From Vespa crabro (Eukaryota > Arthropoda > Insecta > Hymenoptera > Vespidae), in assembly GCF_910589235.1 (NCBI RefSeq), contig NC_060960.1, forward strand, positions 4,251,839-4,315,838: DNA of 64,000 nucleotides, read 5' to 3'. Positions 12,801-25,900 of this stretch are shown one piece after another (the stretch's first letter is position 1; every line of letters begins with the position of its first letter). The position numbers were made by a program, and so were the translations under genes. The notes under the pieces were generated by a model, which was not told the DNA's origin, did no database searches, and saw nothing but the letters and a program-made list of their open reading frames with translations.

Positions 12801-12856
12801 AGCAGCAACCAACGAGATCATCCCAAAGAAATTTTAATCTAGCATACAAACCTTAA
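9829..12856 (+). CDS. Unrecognised five-exon gene; basic, Ser-rich protein with repeated SLxR(M/I)(F/L) motif
   Basis: I do not recognise this protein. Five exons join in perfect phase: 9829-10018 (ends phase 1), 10384-10553 (phase 0), 10812-10911 (phase 1), 11989-12225 (phase 1) and 12630-12856. They total 924 bases, or 307 residues plus TAA. The first exon begins two bases after a strong acceptor (TTCTCCTTTAACAG), and its first ATG opens the frame, so a 5' leader exon is expected upstream; the start is inferred. Exon 3 ends in a consensus GTGAGT donor. No signal peptide or membrane segment is visible. The first half is charged and rich in E, K, N and D. Residues 171-229 carry three spaced basic-hydrophobic motifs: SLGRMLK, SLSRIFR and FSRMFN. 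The C-terminal 75 residues are Ser/Lys/Pro-rich and probably disordered. It is convergent with the downstream phosphatase gene. The consistent phases make a real gene likely; the function is unknown. Confidence 0.6.
9987..10154. repeat. 84-bp tandem duplication across an exon end and splice donor
   Basis: Copy 1 (9987-10070) and copy 2 (10071-10154) are diverged tandem copies; the 17-base block CAATCCATTTGATCAAG recurs exactly 84 bases apart. Copy 1 holds the end of the first coding exon with donor GATCAAG|GTAATT. In copy 2 the same place reads GATCAAG|ATAATA, so the duplicate donor is dead. The duplication is intronic in the present model. Confidence 0.75.
11544..11762 (+). CDS. Candidate cassette exon of the unrecognised gene (73 codons)
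   Basis: This open stretch lies between coding exons 3 and 4 of the gene at 9829-12856. An acceptor (TAATCGCAG) and a donor (TATG|GTATAA) bound 219 bases, a multiple of three, in phase 1 on both sides, so it could be included or skipped without breaking the frame. It encodes a charged peptide containing VGRIFKSRG, which resembles the motif repeated in exon 4. The acceptor lacks a strong pyrimidine tract and the donor is weak, so it may be a chance open frame. Confidence 0.3.
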
Positions 12857-13079
12857 ATTTCTCGTTGATCGATCCATACAAATTTATAGCTTATAATCGT
12901 GAAAACGTACAAAAGAACAGAAAAAAGCAATAACAAAAAAGACATCATTATACAGTACACAGAATGTCAACTTTAAGTGCAATATCTTTCTTTCTTTCTT
13001 TTTAGTTTTCTTTTATGCAAGAATCGGTCAAAAGAAAATCGTTGGGCGATATTTTCTTGAGAAAATATTAAAATAGAGT

Positions 13080-13085
13080 AATAAA
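13080..13085 (+). terminator. AATAAA polyadenylation signal of the unrecognised gene
   Basis: A canonical AATAAA lies about 225 bases after the stop at 12854-12856 and is followed by T/G-containing sequence, a plausible 3' end for the plus-strand transcript. Confidence 0.4.
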
Positions 13086-13988
13086 TTTATTTGTAAGTTC
13101 AAAAAACGATTGTGCAAGACAAAATGTCCAAAGATAAAAAATACGCATCAATTATCAGAATCAGCATCGTTTATTTGATGAACGTGCATTTTACCATACC
13201 ACATTTTTTTTATTTTTCCTTTGCATAGTCGTATTGATTATGCAAAATACGTGGAACAATTTGTCTCTATCTCTCTTTCACGCACGCACATATACACATA
13301 CACACACTACATTTGCGCAAATTTTTTCCATATAATTTTTCCATACCACAGCACACGTATGTATATCTCATTCATAATAATAAACCTACGAACTTTTTGT
13401 AATTACGCTGGTATAGAGAAGTGACTGCGAAAATGAATCGATAAGAAGAAAGAGTTAATGAAAAAAAAAAACAAACAAACGAAATACGCGCAAAGAAAAT
13501 CGATGATATGAGAATTCTTCTCTTTTCTTTTTTATTCGCAGGTTCATTCTCCGTTTTAAATCGCATCGTGCTGTTATCGCAATAATCTCGTAAAAAAATG
13601 TTTATATACAAAACAGTTCGGCATCCATATTTATTTTTATTTCATCCTTATACGGATACCTTGTGTTTAAAATATATATACATACATATATATATATATA
13701 TGTATATGTATATATAAGTGTGTAGATCCTTAACATCAAGCTTATTATCATTAATATTTACAACGTCATAATAAATTCAAAACATACCACGAATCATTAA
13801 TATTAATATTATTATCATCACTATTATTATTATCATTATTATTATCTATCACCTTGTTGTCTTTCGCCTATGTAAATTTCATCTTTCCTTCGTATTTGAT
13901 TCTTCTCTTATTCTTTTTCGACTATTTTCTACCTGCACGGAAAATGAATGAAAAAATTATTGTATTCAATGTCCCTTATCTTTCATTT

Positions 13989-13992
<4 letters not shown>

Positions 13993-14030
<38 letters not shown>

Positions 14031-14039
14031 ATTTCTATC

Positions 14040-14078
<39 letters not shown>
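13993..14078. repeat. Compound CT then AT microsatellite
   Basis: A CT run at 13993-14022, an imperfect CT/TTTC stretch, and then (AT)18 at 14043-14078. Confidence 0.95.
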
Positions 14079-14082
<4 letters not shown>

Positions 14083-15462
14083 AGTTCTTTCTCCGCGAAC
14101 CACAAATCGTGTTTTATCACAGAATAACATAAAATTATTAATGGTAATGCTCGCGGCTAAAGTCGCGTATTATTTTTTTCAGTAGCGCTATAAATGTTAC
14201 TGACTTCTAAGAAAAATGTTTCTTTCCTTCTTTTATATATATATCTTATATATATATAATACATTTTCCTTTCTCGTTCGTACTTTGATATGGTCACCGA
14301 AATCTGTAAAATTTTAAACGTCGAATTGCATAAATATCCCTCGAATATATTACTTAATTACGTACGAAGATACCTCTAAGAATATATTTCGACGATAATA
14401 CGAGCATTGGCAAATAAGAAATAACGTTGGAAGCAATTAGAAAGTACTCTATTATCGAGTAACGAGAAGTGTATGAAAGCGTTTGCGAATTTTTTGTATC
14501 TTACATGCTCACGACTTCATTATTTGAGATTAGACTAACGAACATATGCCTGTATCTATGAATGAGTTTCACACGAATGAACGCAAGTACTTCTCATTGG
14601 GGGGAAAAAAGTCTTTACCGAAAATAATTTTCCAAGAATATCGAGCGTTTCGTTTCTTCTGGTAAAATTCAGAAATTTTAGAAGATTAATTGATGATAAG
14701 CATGACGTTTCTTTTAAATCGTAAAGCTTACAAATGAAAATGATATTTAGCAATATTAGAAAAGTAAAAAAGAAAGCATTGTCCTTGCATCCATCCTAGG
14801 AAATATTTGTATACATATATATTCATATATTTATAATTATTTACAATGGCCCGATTACCCAAAGATAGAAAAATTAAACATAAGGAGGAATACTGTAGAG
14901 AGGGAGGGGCACCTTAGATTAGATTATTTGCACCTAAGAACACTGCGGTAGAAACTACGAATTAGCGAGATTCGTTTCCTCCTTTTCTTTTCATTTTTAT
15001 CTTTAAAAAATATCAACAAGTACGATTATTGATTGCACATACATATACATACGCGTACACAAAAGTTAGCGCTTTTATTATGGAAAACAGTATCACTCTA
15101 CATATTTTCTCCTTTTTTTTTTTTTTTAATCTATTTTGTTTCGTTTCGTTTTTCGTTTTCTTTATCATTTTTTTTTGTTTTTGATAGACATGTGCAAAAT
15201 GCATTTACCGAGTCTAAGATTTCGTTCCTACAATGCTTCGTTGATTTTTCCGGTTTTTGAACATTCTTGATTCATATCGAACGTAAGAAAATTTTTCATT
15301 CAGCAATTCGCTATTAGATAATAAAAGTTTTCCAAAAATACGCGATGTCCCTTCTATTCCAAAATTTCCTCACTTTTGAAAACTTCTTTTTTTCTATCTA
15401 ATCGGAAAAATATCGCAAAAAAATGTTTCGATTGGACCTCGTTGTTTATCGTTTCGAATGTT

Positions 15463-15466
<4 letters not shown>

Positions 15467-15522
<56 letters not shown>
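15467..15522. repeat. (TC)28 microsatellite
   Basis: An uninterrupted TC run in the convergent region, read as GA repeats in any transcript from the minus strand. Confidence 0.95.
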
Positions 15523-15525
<3 letters not shown>

Positions 15526-16252
15526 TTTGTCGTTTTACGAAAAATTAAGTACTCTCTCGTACCTTCTTTAATTGCATTAAAAAATCGAACTTAAATACTG
15601 AAAGCAATATATTAAACGTTTCACAAGATATTCGTCTGAAATAGTTCGATAACCATAAAGACACGTTATCGGTTAGTGATTTATCCATGAAAAAGTGATA
15701 TGGCTTCTACGAAGATGCGAGTTTCTTGTTCCCACTTGTTTGGCCTAACTCGAGAGTAATGATTCAAAAAACAGTATCTTCACATTTTTTCCCGCTTCGT
15801 CCACATCTTTTATTTCTTTCTTCATTTAATTAATTCTTTAACACTTAATTGGCACGTCTAGAACGGCTCTTGGACGGATGGTTGTCATTTTTGATAACGG
15901 CTAGATGAAATAGCAAATTTCGACGTCGCACTCGTCACAAATCCACGTTCGAACGTTTTGTTATTAAATTCATCATAAATTTGTAATCTTAAAGAAGAAT
16001 GCTCGAATTATAAAAATTCTTATTTAATTTTTAAACAATTGGACAAAATATTTTGTCAATAATTTCAAATTTCTAAATGTTCATACGTGCATTTAAAACG
16101 AAAGCGAATCGATCGTGACAACCCAATTGAATTTGTTCACTTGGTAATTCATTATGATATGCAAATCTGTATCTATCTAAGGGATCAACGCGAGCACGTA
16201 CGATAATTACTATGCACAGAAAATGGCAGCTACGCGTATACGATATATTACG

Positions 16253-16256
<4 letters not shown>

Positions 16257-16326
<70 letters not shown>
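16257..16326. repeat. (CT)35 microsatellite in the probable phosphatase 3' UTR
   Basis: The longest dinucleotide run in the window, about 550 bases beyond the phosphatase stop codon on the minus strand, where it would be transcribed as (AG)35. Confidence 0.95.
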
Positions 16327-16329
<3 letters not shown>

Positions 16330-16876
16330 TTTTTTTCAAGCAACAACGATCATACAGCGTTGTATTCCTTTGTCATTCGATGAATGCACTTGACAGCTTC
16401 AAATTCAATCTTTTCCTCTTGTCTTCAAGATTGACAAGGCTGTCTTAATAACAGCATTAGAGCAAAAATTGTTTGCAATAAGAGTAAATCGATGAGATCA
16501 AACTCCCTTTAAACTGGAAGTTTTCGGTCGGATGAAACTGAGTATGGACAACGTTATTGAGTCGAACAAGTCCTCTGATTGATTATACTTATCGTCGGTG
16601 AGTAGCTAAACATCCGACAACGTGAAAGATTCCAAATGGGATTATAAAATTGATCGTACTATCTCTCTTTCTCTTTCTCTTTCTCTGTTTCATTTGTTAT
16701 TTGATTTTATCTTTTCTAAATATCTTCCCTAAATCCCTCTGACTTTTCTCTGATCTTTCTTTCGGCGAGATTCAGAAAACCCTGAAGAATCAGACGTACG
16801 TCAGATACTAACATATTTTAGAAATAGGACGTCCATGCTCGCAAGTCGATATCCTTAATAACCAATAATCGGATCA

Positions 16877-16908
16877 TCACATTCCCGACTCGGCTATTCC
16901 TTCGTCAT
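16877..16908 (-). other. Ptp10D: Terminal 32-base coding exon of the phosphatase (acidic C-terminal tail)
   Basis: After acceptor TATCTTTGCAG the exon supplies AT to the split codon left by exon 18232-18616, then reads DDEGIAESGM and TGA. To my recollection this acidic DDEGIAESG ending matches fly Ptp10D, which is why this short exon was accepted. It is too short to stand out as an open frame. Confidence 0.75.
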
Positions 16909-19900
16909 CTGCAAAGATATACAAGGAAAGGAATGATTATTTTGTTACCAAAAACTTTTGCAAATTCATCGTATCAAAATCATGCTTCGATTAGAAATTA
17001 TGCGTTCTATGAAACACGCATCGATGAAAAGCGAATATCAATACAGCATTAATTCAGTAAGAAAACAATGCTTTCACTATTTCTACACGAATATACAACT
17101 CGTGTTGGCACAATGTTTTACGGTTAATAAGATTATTCATAATTTCTTCATTTTTCTTTTTTTTTTGTTTTCTTAACCATAATAGTTATTTGGAAATGAG
17201 AATTTTAGTTTGCACAGAATAAAAGATTTTTGCACTAAAGCTGTTAATACGTAGGCAGGCAAATCTTTTGGCGAACATCGCACCAATGCAGAGGCGGCAG
17301 CAACGTTGTTGAAAAGTTCTTTCTTTCTACTTTTTTTTTGGCTTTTCATTTATTTGCCTATTAATGCAAACAATGAATTTTCTATTACGCAAAATTCTAA
17401 CGATCAGCGGACTTTTTCCACGGCCAAGTTCCTCCGCCTTCTTTCGTGTTTTATCGTCATGATCATCTTGCATGCATCACTATGCGCGTCATATAGGTGT
17501 ATATACATATATACACGTATATTATATATACGTTGATTTATGTGTATAATGATATCATGTTAACAGATGCAACACATTCAAGTTCGTGCACGGAGAGAAA
17601 AAGCGACGGTCGAAATTACCATCGACGCAGGATTCGGAGTTCGAAGGTCACCTCTCCTTTTCATCCTCGGCAGGACTCTTAGCGTTTTCGACCGAGCTTC
17701 GATTCTTTCCTGGATTCAAATGTTATAAAAGGTAGCAAAAGGTGTGGTCAGTGACTATACAACGAGGCGATACGATTTTGATTACCAAAAAGCGAAACAC
17801 CTACTTTCTCTTCCTTCTTTTCTTCTACTCTCAAAACTGGCCTCCGTTACCACACTACTCATTATTTTATTTACCGCCACCATTATAAAAATGATCTTAT
17901 TTTCATCGATATTAGACAAATGCTTCAACGAACTTTTGTATCAAATTTTCATATCAGGCGACAAGAAAAAAAATTCGTGTTCGTGTCTCATATTTGACAG
18001 CGAATAGAAGTATTTTTAAATTATACGAAAAAAAAATCGTATCATCGAAAGATTAATCATGAAATTCAAATGTGAAACACGAATACAAATTTGAGATAGT
18101 TTCCCAAACATTATCGAGATTCTATCGCTTCTCCTGTTTCCATGCACCGCAAATTACACGACTCGACGTATATCTGACATAGAAATAGAAATACTTGTAA
18201 GTACTGAGACAAAACAAAGATGTGAACTCACCTTCGAACCCTTGATTGTCATGAATCTCACGAGGTGGTCCTGTAGTGTCTTGTCCTTCTAAGACAGCAA
18301 GAAGACACTGGTGTATGCAGATGTATTGTTGCTCAGTCTGTACCATCCAAACTCTCTCCTTTCTCATAGCCCAAACAATTCCAAAAATATCAACGTATTT
18401 CGATACCAAGATCTGTTGAAGTATCCTATCTAACGTGATAAATGTACCACTACGTCCTACACCAGCGCTACAATGAACGACTATTGGTCGTTGATCTGGT
18501 CTTACTCGTTCTCGGAAAGCTCGAACAAATCTTGCTAATGTTTGGGGTGGACTTGGAACACCAAAATCTGGCCATGTTGTGAAATGGAAATGTTGTATCA
18601 CCCTTTTCACGTCCCCCTGATAAAGACGATAGATTGATTTCTAACATTCGATTAACGTGAGACAAAAGAAAACAAAAATTCAAAAATACCCTGCACAACA
18701 TGAACTCCGTGATACTCCAATCTGGATAATGCGCCTCGTTTAATATCGTTACACAAATATCACCATAGTAAACCGGCAAAGTATCCATGGGCCAATAATG
18801 ATCGCACTTCTCCCTACCCTTTTCGATACATCGCGTGAGCATCACGATAGCTCTGCTATTACTCTCCCACACCATTCTCCAGAAATCATCACGCGTTGAG
18901 TGTAAAGGACCTTGCGTTACGATAAACTCTCTTGGTGAATTATGACCCTGATACAATGTAAAATGCATCGTATTAAGTCAAAACGATGATTAAGACATCC
19001 ATCACAAAAATTATATATATATGCATACGCTTAAGTATTAAAATTATTCTTTGGTTAATTCTTCGATTATTATCAAAGATCATTATTATTATGATCTTCG
19101 ATTAAACTAAAAATATTTTATCTTTTTGTTTTACTTACAGGAACATAATTAGCGTTTATATAATCCGAGCCCTCTTCGTCGTCTACCGGTTGTAATTTAA
19201 ATCTGCTGTGATCGTAAGGTAATATATTCGTAAAACGATTTTTTGGTCTGTTACATGGTAAGTCAGCAGCAGTACAAGGTTGATCCCTCCCAACGTGCTT
19301 AAGCTCCTCGAATTCTTCCGAAAAGCGAAAATCTGAATCCGCCGACATATTTCTATAGTGTTCAGAAAAATCTTCTACTTTAATGGGACGACTGTAAAGA
19401 AATAATTCGAATTAAAAAAAAAATCGCACATCATTAAGCCGGGTTTCATAAGTATAATGATCTGCACGTTTTACCATCTACAATGCATTTCTATCGACAT
19501 AACCTACATCAACTACGTTTTCTATACTCCTTTATATTGATTTGAATGATTAACGATTAAAAGCCTACTTGGAAATCGATTAAAAGAAATGAATAAACAA
19601 AAGACTCATTTTAACGAAATAAAAAAAACAAGTAATGACAGTTGATATCGTACAGTGAGAAATTATGTACGATATTGCTATTCATCATTTACGTCATCAT
19701 AAAAATGAAAATATTTCCCTTCTAGATATCTTTAGACATAAACTGAACAGTTTACCTCGTTTCTATAACACTATCTGGTAAAGATAAATTATCTGTGGCT
19801 CTGGTCTCAGTAGTCTTTCTTCCTTGGCTTCGTCTTCTCCTCACGAGCAAGCCGATACCCAATAAAGACAATAGAAGAACAATCGGGACAGTTACTCCAA

Positions 19901-22900
19901 CTATGATAGCTGTGTTATCCTTATCTGTTCAACAAACACGGCGAATACCGAATATTATTTATCTTGCATCAAGCGTATTATGGAAAACGATTTGCATAAG
20001 TTACACAACCATAATTACCTGCCAGCAGCAATCCTTGGACAGACATGTACACGAAATAACGAGGCATGAATTTAGTGATGTTTTTACTAATATGCTCACT
20101 TTTGTAATATATATTAATAATGAACGTATGAAACACGCGATGATATCGAATTTTATGAGAATAAGAGATAAACATTTTGATTGAAATCATTAAATTAATA
20201 AAATAAATTAGATCATGCTATTTCTATTTGTTTCAATATTTTTTATCTCTATTATAAACAATTGAAAGAAAATATTGAAATTATTGAAAATAAATAAATG
20301 AAAAGCAATCAATGTGAATTTTATTTTAATCAACTCAATTATTTCAAGTTATTTTTAGTATCGTATCTATTATAGACAAATGCTACAAATTTAATATATT
20401 TTCGCTCGATCGCTCTCACCTGTTTGAATTGGAAAACTATAGCTGGTATCCGTGAACATGTCAGGAGCTGTAAAAGCTCGTACTTTTACTCTGTAGGTTG
20501 AACCAGATTTTAGGGGTCCGTTACAATAGCCAATTTTGTTGTCACAATTTTCAGACCCGATCGTAAAGTCTTCTACCGATCCATTTTTAAAAGGATAATA
20601 AGGCTCCATGACCTAAAAAAATGAAAATGAATCGTTATATATAAGAAAGATATATCCATTATCATTACCTACATCCACTATCAATAACCTACATGCAAAT
20701 CTGATGTAAGTTTTTCATTCATGATATTATTCATTCGTGATTATAATATTAATGAAATCGCATTAACAATTAGATTATAACAATGTACATTGCGCAATAA
20801 GCTAGCAGAGGTACGAAGAGTTAAGTTAAATTATCACCAAGTGCAAGTATGAGTCATATTTTGCATATGTAATGATTAAAACGAATCAAGTCTATTTTCG
20901 GTTTCAAAGTGATTTCACGTTATACACGAAATATAATTTCCTTGGAATTTTTATCAGATGAATTAATTCATTATTTTAAATCCATATTATATAGTATAAT
21001 AATATTACCATTCATCTGTATTTTCGTATAACAAAGATTTCAAGAAATCATTTGTTGAGTTAAAAATAAAAAGTTCTCTCCCGTTCATTTTTCAATTCGC
21101 AAGAAACATCGTGATATTAATTTTCTACTCATAATTATTCATATAATCAGATTATAAAAACACTACTTCAATCTCCGCGTTTGTCAATTTAAGAACAAAC
21201 GTACAAGTCACGTAATCACTTCAAACTTATAAGCTGTTGAACTTTCGTAAATCATAAGTCTTTGACGGAAGGATAACAAGATTTTATCAAAGAAACTTCA
21301 CCTGAACGATTAATCTACTAGTATTCACGATAAGATTCTTCAAAGTGTCCATCTCTTTCATGCGTGTTCTCGATTAGAAGCTCCGATAGCTACTACAGTA
21401 TTGTTGAGTACTTCTATCGTTTCGTATAGCATTGCACATATCGCGTTAGAGACGAAGGAGATTCAAAGTTATACGGTTGTCCGTGATGCAAGTGTAATAG
21501 TGAGTCGTTTATGCGACATGTCCGTGATCTTACAAGTTAATGAGCCATTTGGAATAATTTGTTGAATTGATTATTCACATCTGCTATCTCGCGATATAGC
21601 AACGTCAATACGTTTGACATTAGTTTAAATGGCAAAGTGAAGTCTATATCGAAGAAGAATTCGTTATTTCTTTACTAGATGTATCGTTAAAAAATCGATG
21701 ATGAACCGGATATAGCAATTTCCATGGACTATTAACTCCTACATTGAGATATATACAAAAAAGGATTACGCACAGTCATCCAATCATGTCGAACACATTG
21801 TTTTACGTAATCATACGTGCTAAGATGTTACAGTGGAAAATTATCCTCGTGATAGTGGCACAATTTTGCTTTGAATAAAAATTACAATATGGTAATCGAT
21901 TCGTGAAAATAATTAACGAATATTTTCCTTTTCTTCTTCATTGCTTTTCTTCTTTTTTAATAAGAAAAAGAATATCGAAAGTAATGTTTACCTGATAAGG
22001 AGGCCAAATGCTATAAGCCTGAACGTCTCTCCAGCTAGGCATTTCAAGACCAGATGCATTTTTGCTGTCATCTTCAGCAACGATGATAGTATACGAAATT
22101 ACAGCACCATTTTGTTCGCTGAAGTAATTCTTTCTAAACCGTATTTGTATCGTAGTACTGCTCCTACAGACCTCGGTTGGTACAACTTGAGTGGGCGGTT
22201 TTGGTGGTGCCCTTATTGGCATCTTTTGTTTCCAAACTACTTCAGGCCCGTAACCGACCTTCGTCTCGGCTTGAATGCGAAAGAGGTACGTCTTGCCAGG
22301 TATGAGGGATTTTATGACACCACGAAATTCAATTGACCTGAAGTCTTGCATTTGCGTGTGCGTTGAGCCCTGAGGGAATGCGGAGAAACAATTAACGCAA
22401 TGATCGATTAACAATGACGCATTAAGATTCCTAAAATGTTGTCACGTGCTTCTCCTTTATGTTATTTATCTTGTTATTTAGTCATTGATGGCTATCAATT
22501 TTCAATCTCAATGAACATAGACATTGAATATTTAATAATCATGGTAAAATTTTATTTCAAGAAACTAACCTCCAAGCCATAAGTGATGCTGTACTTTCTG
22601 ATGATACCATTATGCTCCTGACTCGGCAAGTACCATTCGAAGCTGATCTCACTAGGTTGTATATCCGTTGGATAAAACTTGTCCACTCTACCAGGATAAG
22701 ATTCGCTCGTGGTGAAACTGGCACTAAGCGGATTCGACACCCTCAAATAGGATGATTCAGTTCCTGAGCGAACGACCAACGTGAACGTGTAATTTCTATA
22801 TGGCTTCAAGTCGGATATGGTTATCGTGTTAACAGATGTTAAATTTTGGATGTAGTTGCCTTCGGTGTTTATATACTGCACTTCGAAAGTGTCATATTCT

Positions 22901-25900
22901 CCTCGTGGCACGTCCCAAGTCAACGTAATCCTGGTATCGTTAACGTCGGTCGCATTTATCGTAGTGATCGGTTCAGGATCTGAAAACGAGATCCTCGCGT
23001 TTGAGTTTTCTTGAATTTATTCCGAAGGTATACTGTAATGCGATATGTCGTTTGGATCCGAACCGTTCACCGAATTTGCAATTATCCTTCTTGCTAACAA
23101 TGAAATTAAGCTTATCAAGCAAAAATGTAAACACGCGATAAAATGAATATACCACGTTTCGATGTGGCATTATAAGCGTACTGTCTCACGGTACGTTAAA
23201 AGAAAAATGAGGAACACAAATCAAATACATAGTCGTACGTACGCGCTGATCGAGAAAAGTAAGACTCGTCTTTTTCGATCCCATTTCAGAGAAAAATACT
23301 TACAGAGTCTATCCTGTCTAATCAATGGTCGACTTTCCACGTTGTCACTGACAGTCCACACAGTCACTTGGTAAAGCCTACCGGGTGTAAGGCCAGTAAA
23401 GGTGACCTTCGTATCAGTATCATCTACACGACGCTCCTTAGTCGTATTGTTCTCGTCGTTGATCCGAAAGCGATAAAGATCGAATTTCGATGATTGAATC
23501 GGTGTTGGGGTGTACCTTAGCGTTAAAGAGCCCGGTTGATCGCGATCTACCACCACCACGACTTCGGACTGGATCAGCGGCACTGGATTCGACAGAGTCG
23601 TTTTCTTTTATCCGGATTAATTTTAATTCGCCTATTTATGAGTAAACATCGGCGCGTACATCTTGTACTGTCCTGTCTCTTTTATCTCAAAAGCGACGTA
23701 GTAAGCGAGGAAATGTGAAAGAAAAACATAAGATTCGTCTGTTTACAGATTAGTCGTGAGAGACAAAAAAGATAAGAATAAACGATGAATTGAGTCACAT
23801 AATATTCTATTAGCACATATGCACGTACAGAATTCGTTAAGCATTGCGTCAAACAAAGATAGTTTACTCACTTGAAATGAAAACACAAAAATCAAATTTC
23901 ATTCGTTTGACCTCGAGAGACTGACTACTCACTTGTTCTTGTCGTTAAATTGGTGATTTCACTGACTAGATCATAAGATATGGTATAGACGATGAAGGAA
24001 TACTGCATCCCTGGCATCAGATCGCCAACGAGTACTCTTTCCGTATGAACGGTGTTCTCGTCGAAGATAAGAGCAGAAATTTCGGGGCTTTCAGTGACAT
24101 TTTTTGCTCTTATATCTTGCGGATTCTCGACAGGCCACCATCTTATCACGTAGGTTTCAATCCTACCTTCGGGTCTTGGCCACTCTAATGTCACATTCGT
24201 TGAATCCACGATTGGATGAATGTTTAATACTGGATTTGGTCCTAAGAAATAATCGTTGTACATGAGAACATTGTTATAAAGTACATCATTCGCAAAGAAA
24301 TATACTTACGAATTGTATGATTTACTTGTAAGGGATGTAAACTTTCTACTCCATAGCTTACAGTATTTACTTGTATCGTGTATCTCTCTCCTGGTGTCAT
24401 ATCGGCGACTTCCGCTTCGCCAATTTCTCGAACACTTGGAAGCTTTACCCATCTTGGTTCGTCTTCCGTACGATATCTAATAGAATATTCAGAAAATATT
24501 GAATCCGTTGGTGCTTCCCAATGGACAAGTACTGTGTTACTGGTAACTTTTTCAATGCTCAAATTCTTTGGTGGATGAGGCACTGGAAAATTGAAAAGTT
24601 TAAACTTAATCATCGTTGTCTTCATTTCTCATGGACACATGTAAATATTGCATATTTAAAGGTTCACTCACGGACTGCTTGAAAGTGTGCATGCGGCTCG
24701 CTCCTAAGGCCATGACTAATAGCGAAAACCTTGACCTCATATCCCGCACCAGGATAAAGATCTTCTAAAACAATGTGCGACTCTGTGGTCAAGGTGGTCG
24801 CACTTTCGCCTGTATCGTTTCTGTTGTGCGTCACCTCGAACTTTTCTTGCCTGGAGTTTACATCACTCTTCCAGGATATATTCAAACCTTTCTCGATCGA
24901 TTTCAAATCTTCGATTATCGGACTAGACGGACGTGTTACTTGATAAAGTACTGTCTCATTTGATTCAACTTTACTGCTGATCGCTTGGATGATTATGGAA
25001 TAATTTCGACCTGGCAGCAGAGCTTCCAATGTGACCTGTAATAAAAAATGATGATATAAAAAAGTAATCTTTTTTAATTATTTTTTTGTCCTTTTTTTCT
25101 TTCTTTTTGGAATAAAATGTCTTACTCTGTTTTTATCAGTTGTTAAAGTGTTGCTATCACCACCGATAGTCGTTTCCACTTCATGATACTGAAGCTTATA
25201 ACTATCTTGCGTACTACTATTTTCCGGATTCCATGATACTTCAACCATACCTGTTCTCTCATCGATGTCTGCTCGAAGATCTCGGACCGGTAATGGTTCT
25301 GAACAAAAAATGGCAATATAAATATTTGTATGACACAAATGTAAAAAATAATAATACATTGTGTTTATCGAAAAAAGAAAAAAAAGAAAATGAAAAGAAC
25401 TTACTGAGAGTAACGTCACCACTAGCTGGCCAACTGGTGACCTTGCCAGAGACCGTTTTTACAACAACCTGATATGTTTTTCCAGGTTCCAAGTCCTTAA
25501 ATTCCAATCTACTTTCATCATCCCGGTTTTTAGTAACAGGTGCGAGTCTTCGATTACCGCCGAGAGATATCTGATATTTGTCGAACTCGGATGTTCCATT
25601 CGGTGGTTTCCAGAACACTCTAAATGAAGTAGATGTTATAGAAGATTTGTCAAAAGTTACGTTCAAAGGTCGCAATGGTACGGTACGATATTGAGCAGTC
25701 GTTGGAGTCGAGGTCTCATCTTCAGAAACTGTTTGTACCGAAATGTTGTAAGCTCGACCTGTATGAATAATAAAAAGAAATTATATCGGTCAACATGAAT
25801 TATTCACACTCTTTTACAATTGCAACCAGAAAAATTATACGTTCGCTGTCTCTTTCACTTTTTACGAAAATAATACCGCTTTTAGGCAAGGAATATTTAA

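Larger units (their letters stand above)
13086..16876 (-). other. Convergent intergenic region and probable 3' UTR of the receptor phosphatase
   Basis: I find no coding frame with protein character here. It holds several microsatellites (13993-14022 CT, 14043-14078 AT, 15467-15522 TC, 16257-16326 CT). The minus-strand phosphatase stop is at 16877-16879, so its 3' UTR must run into this stretch. A minus-strand AATAAA (plus TTTATT at 15809-15814) would give a 3' UTR of about 1.1 kb that includes two of the dinucleotide runs as purine repeats. Other signals further down are possible. Confidence 0.45.

Noticed and set aside
16073..16339. Frame encoding a long Arg-Glu repeat (and its Leu-Ser complement).
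   Set aside because: It is a direct product of the (CT)35 microsatellite.
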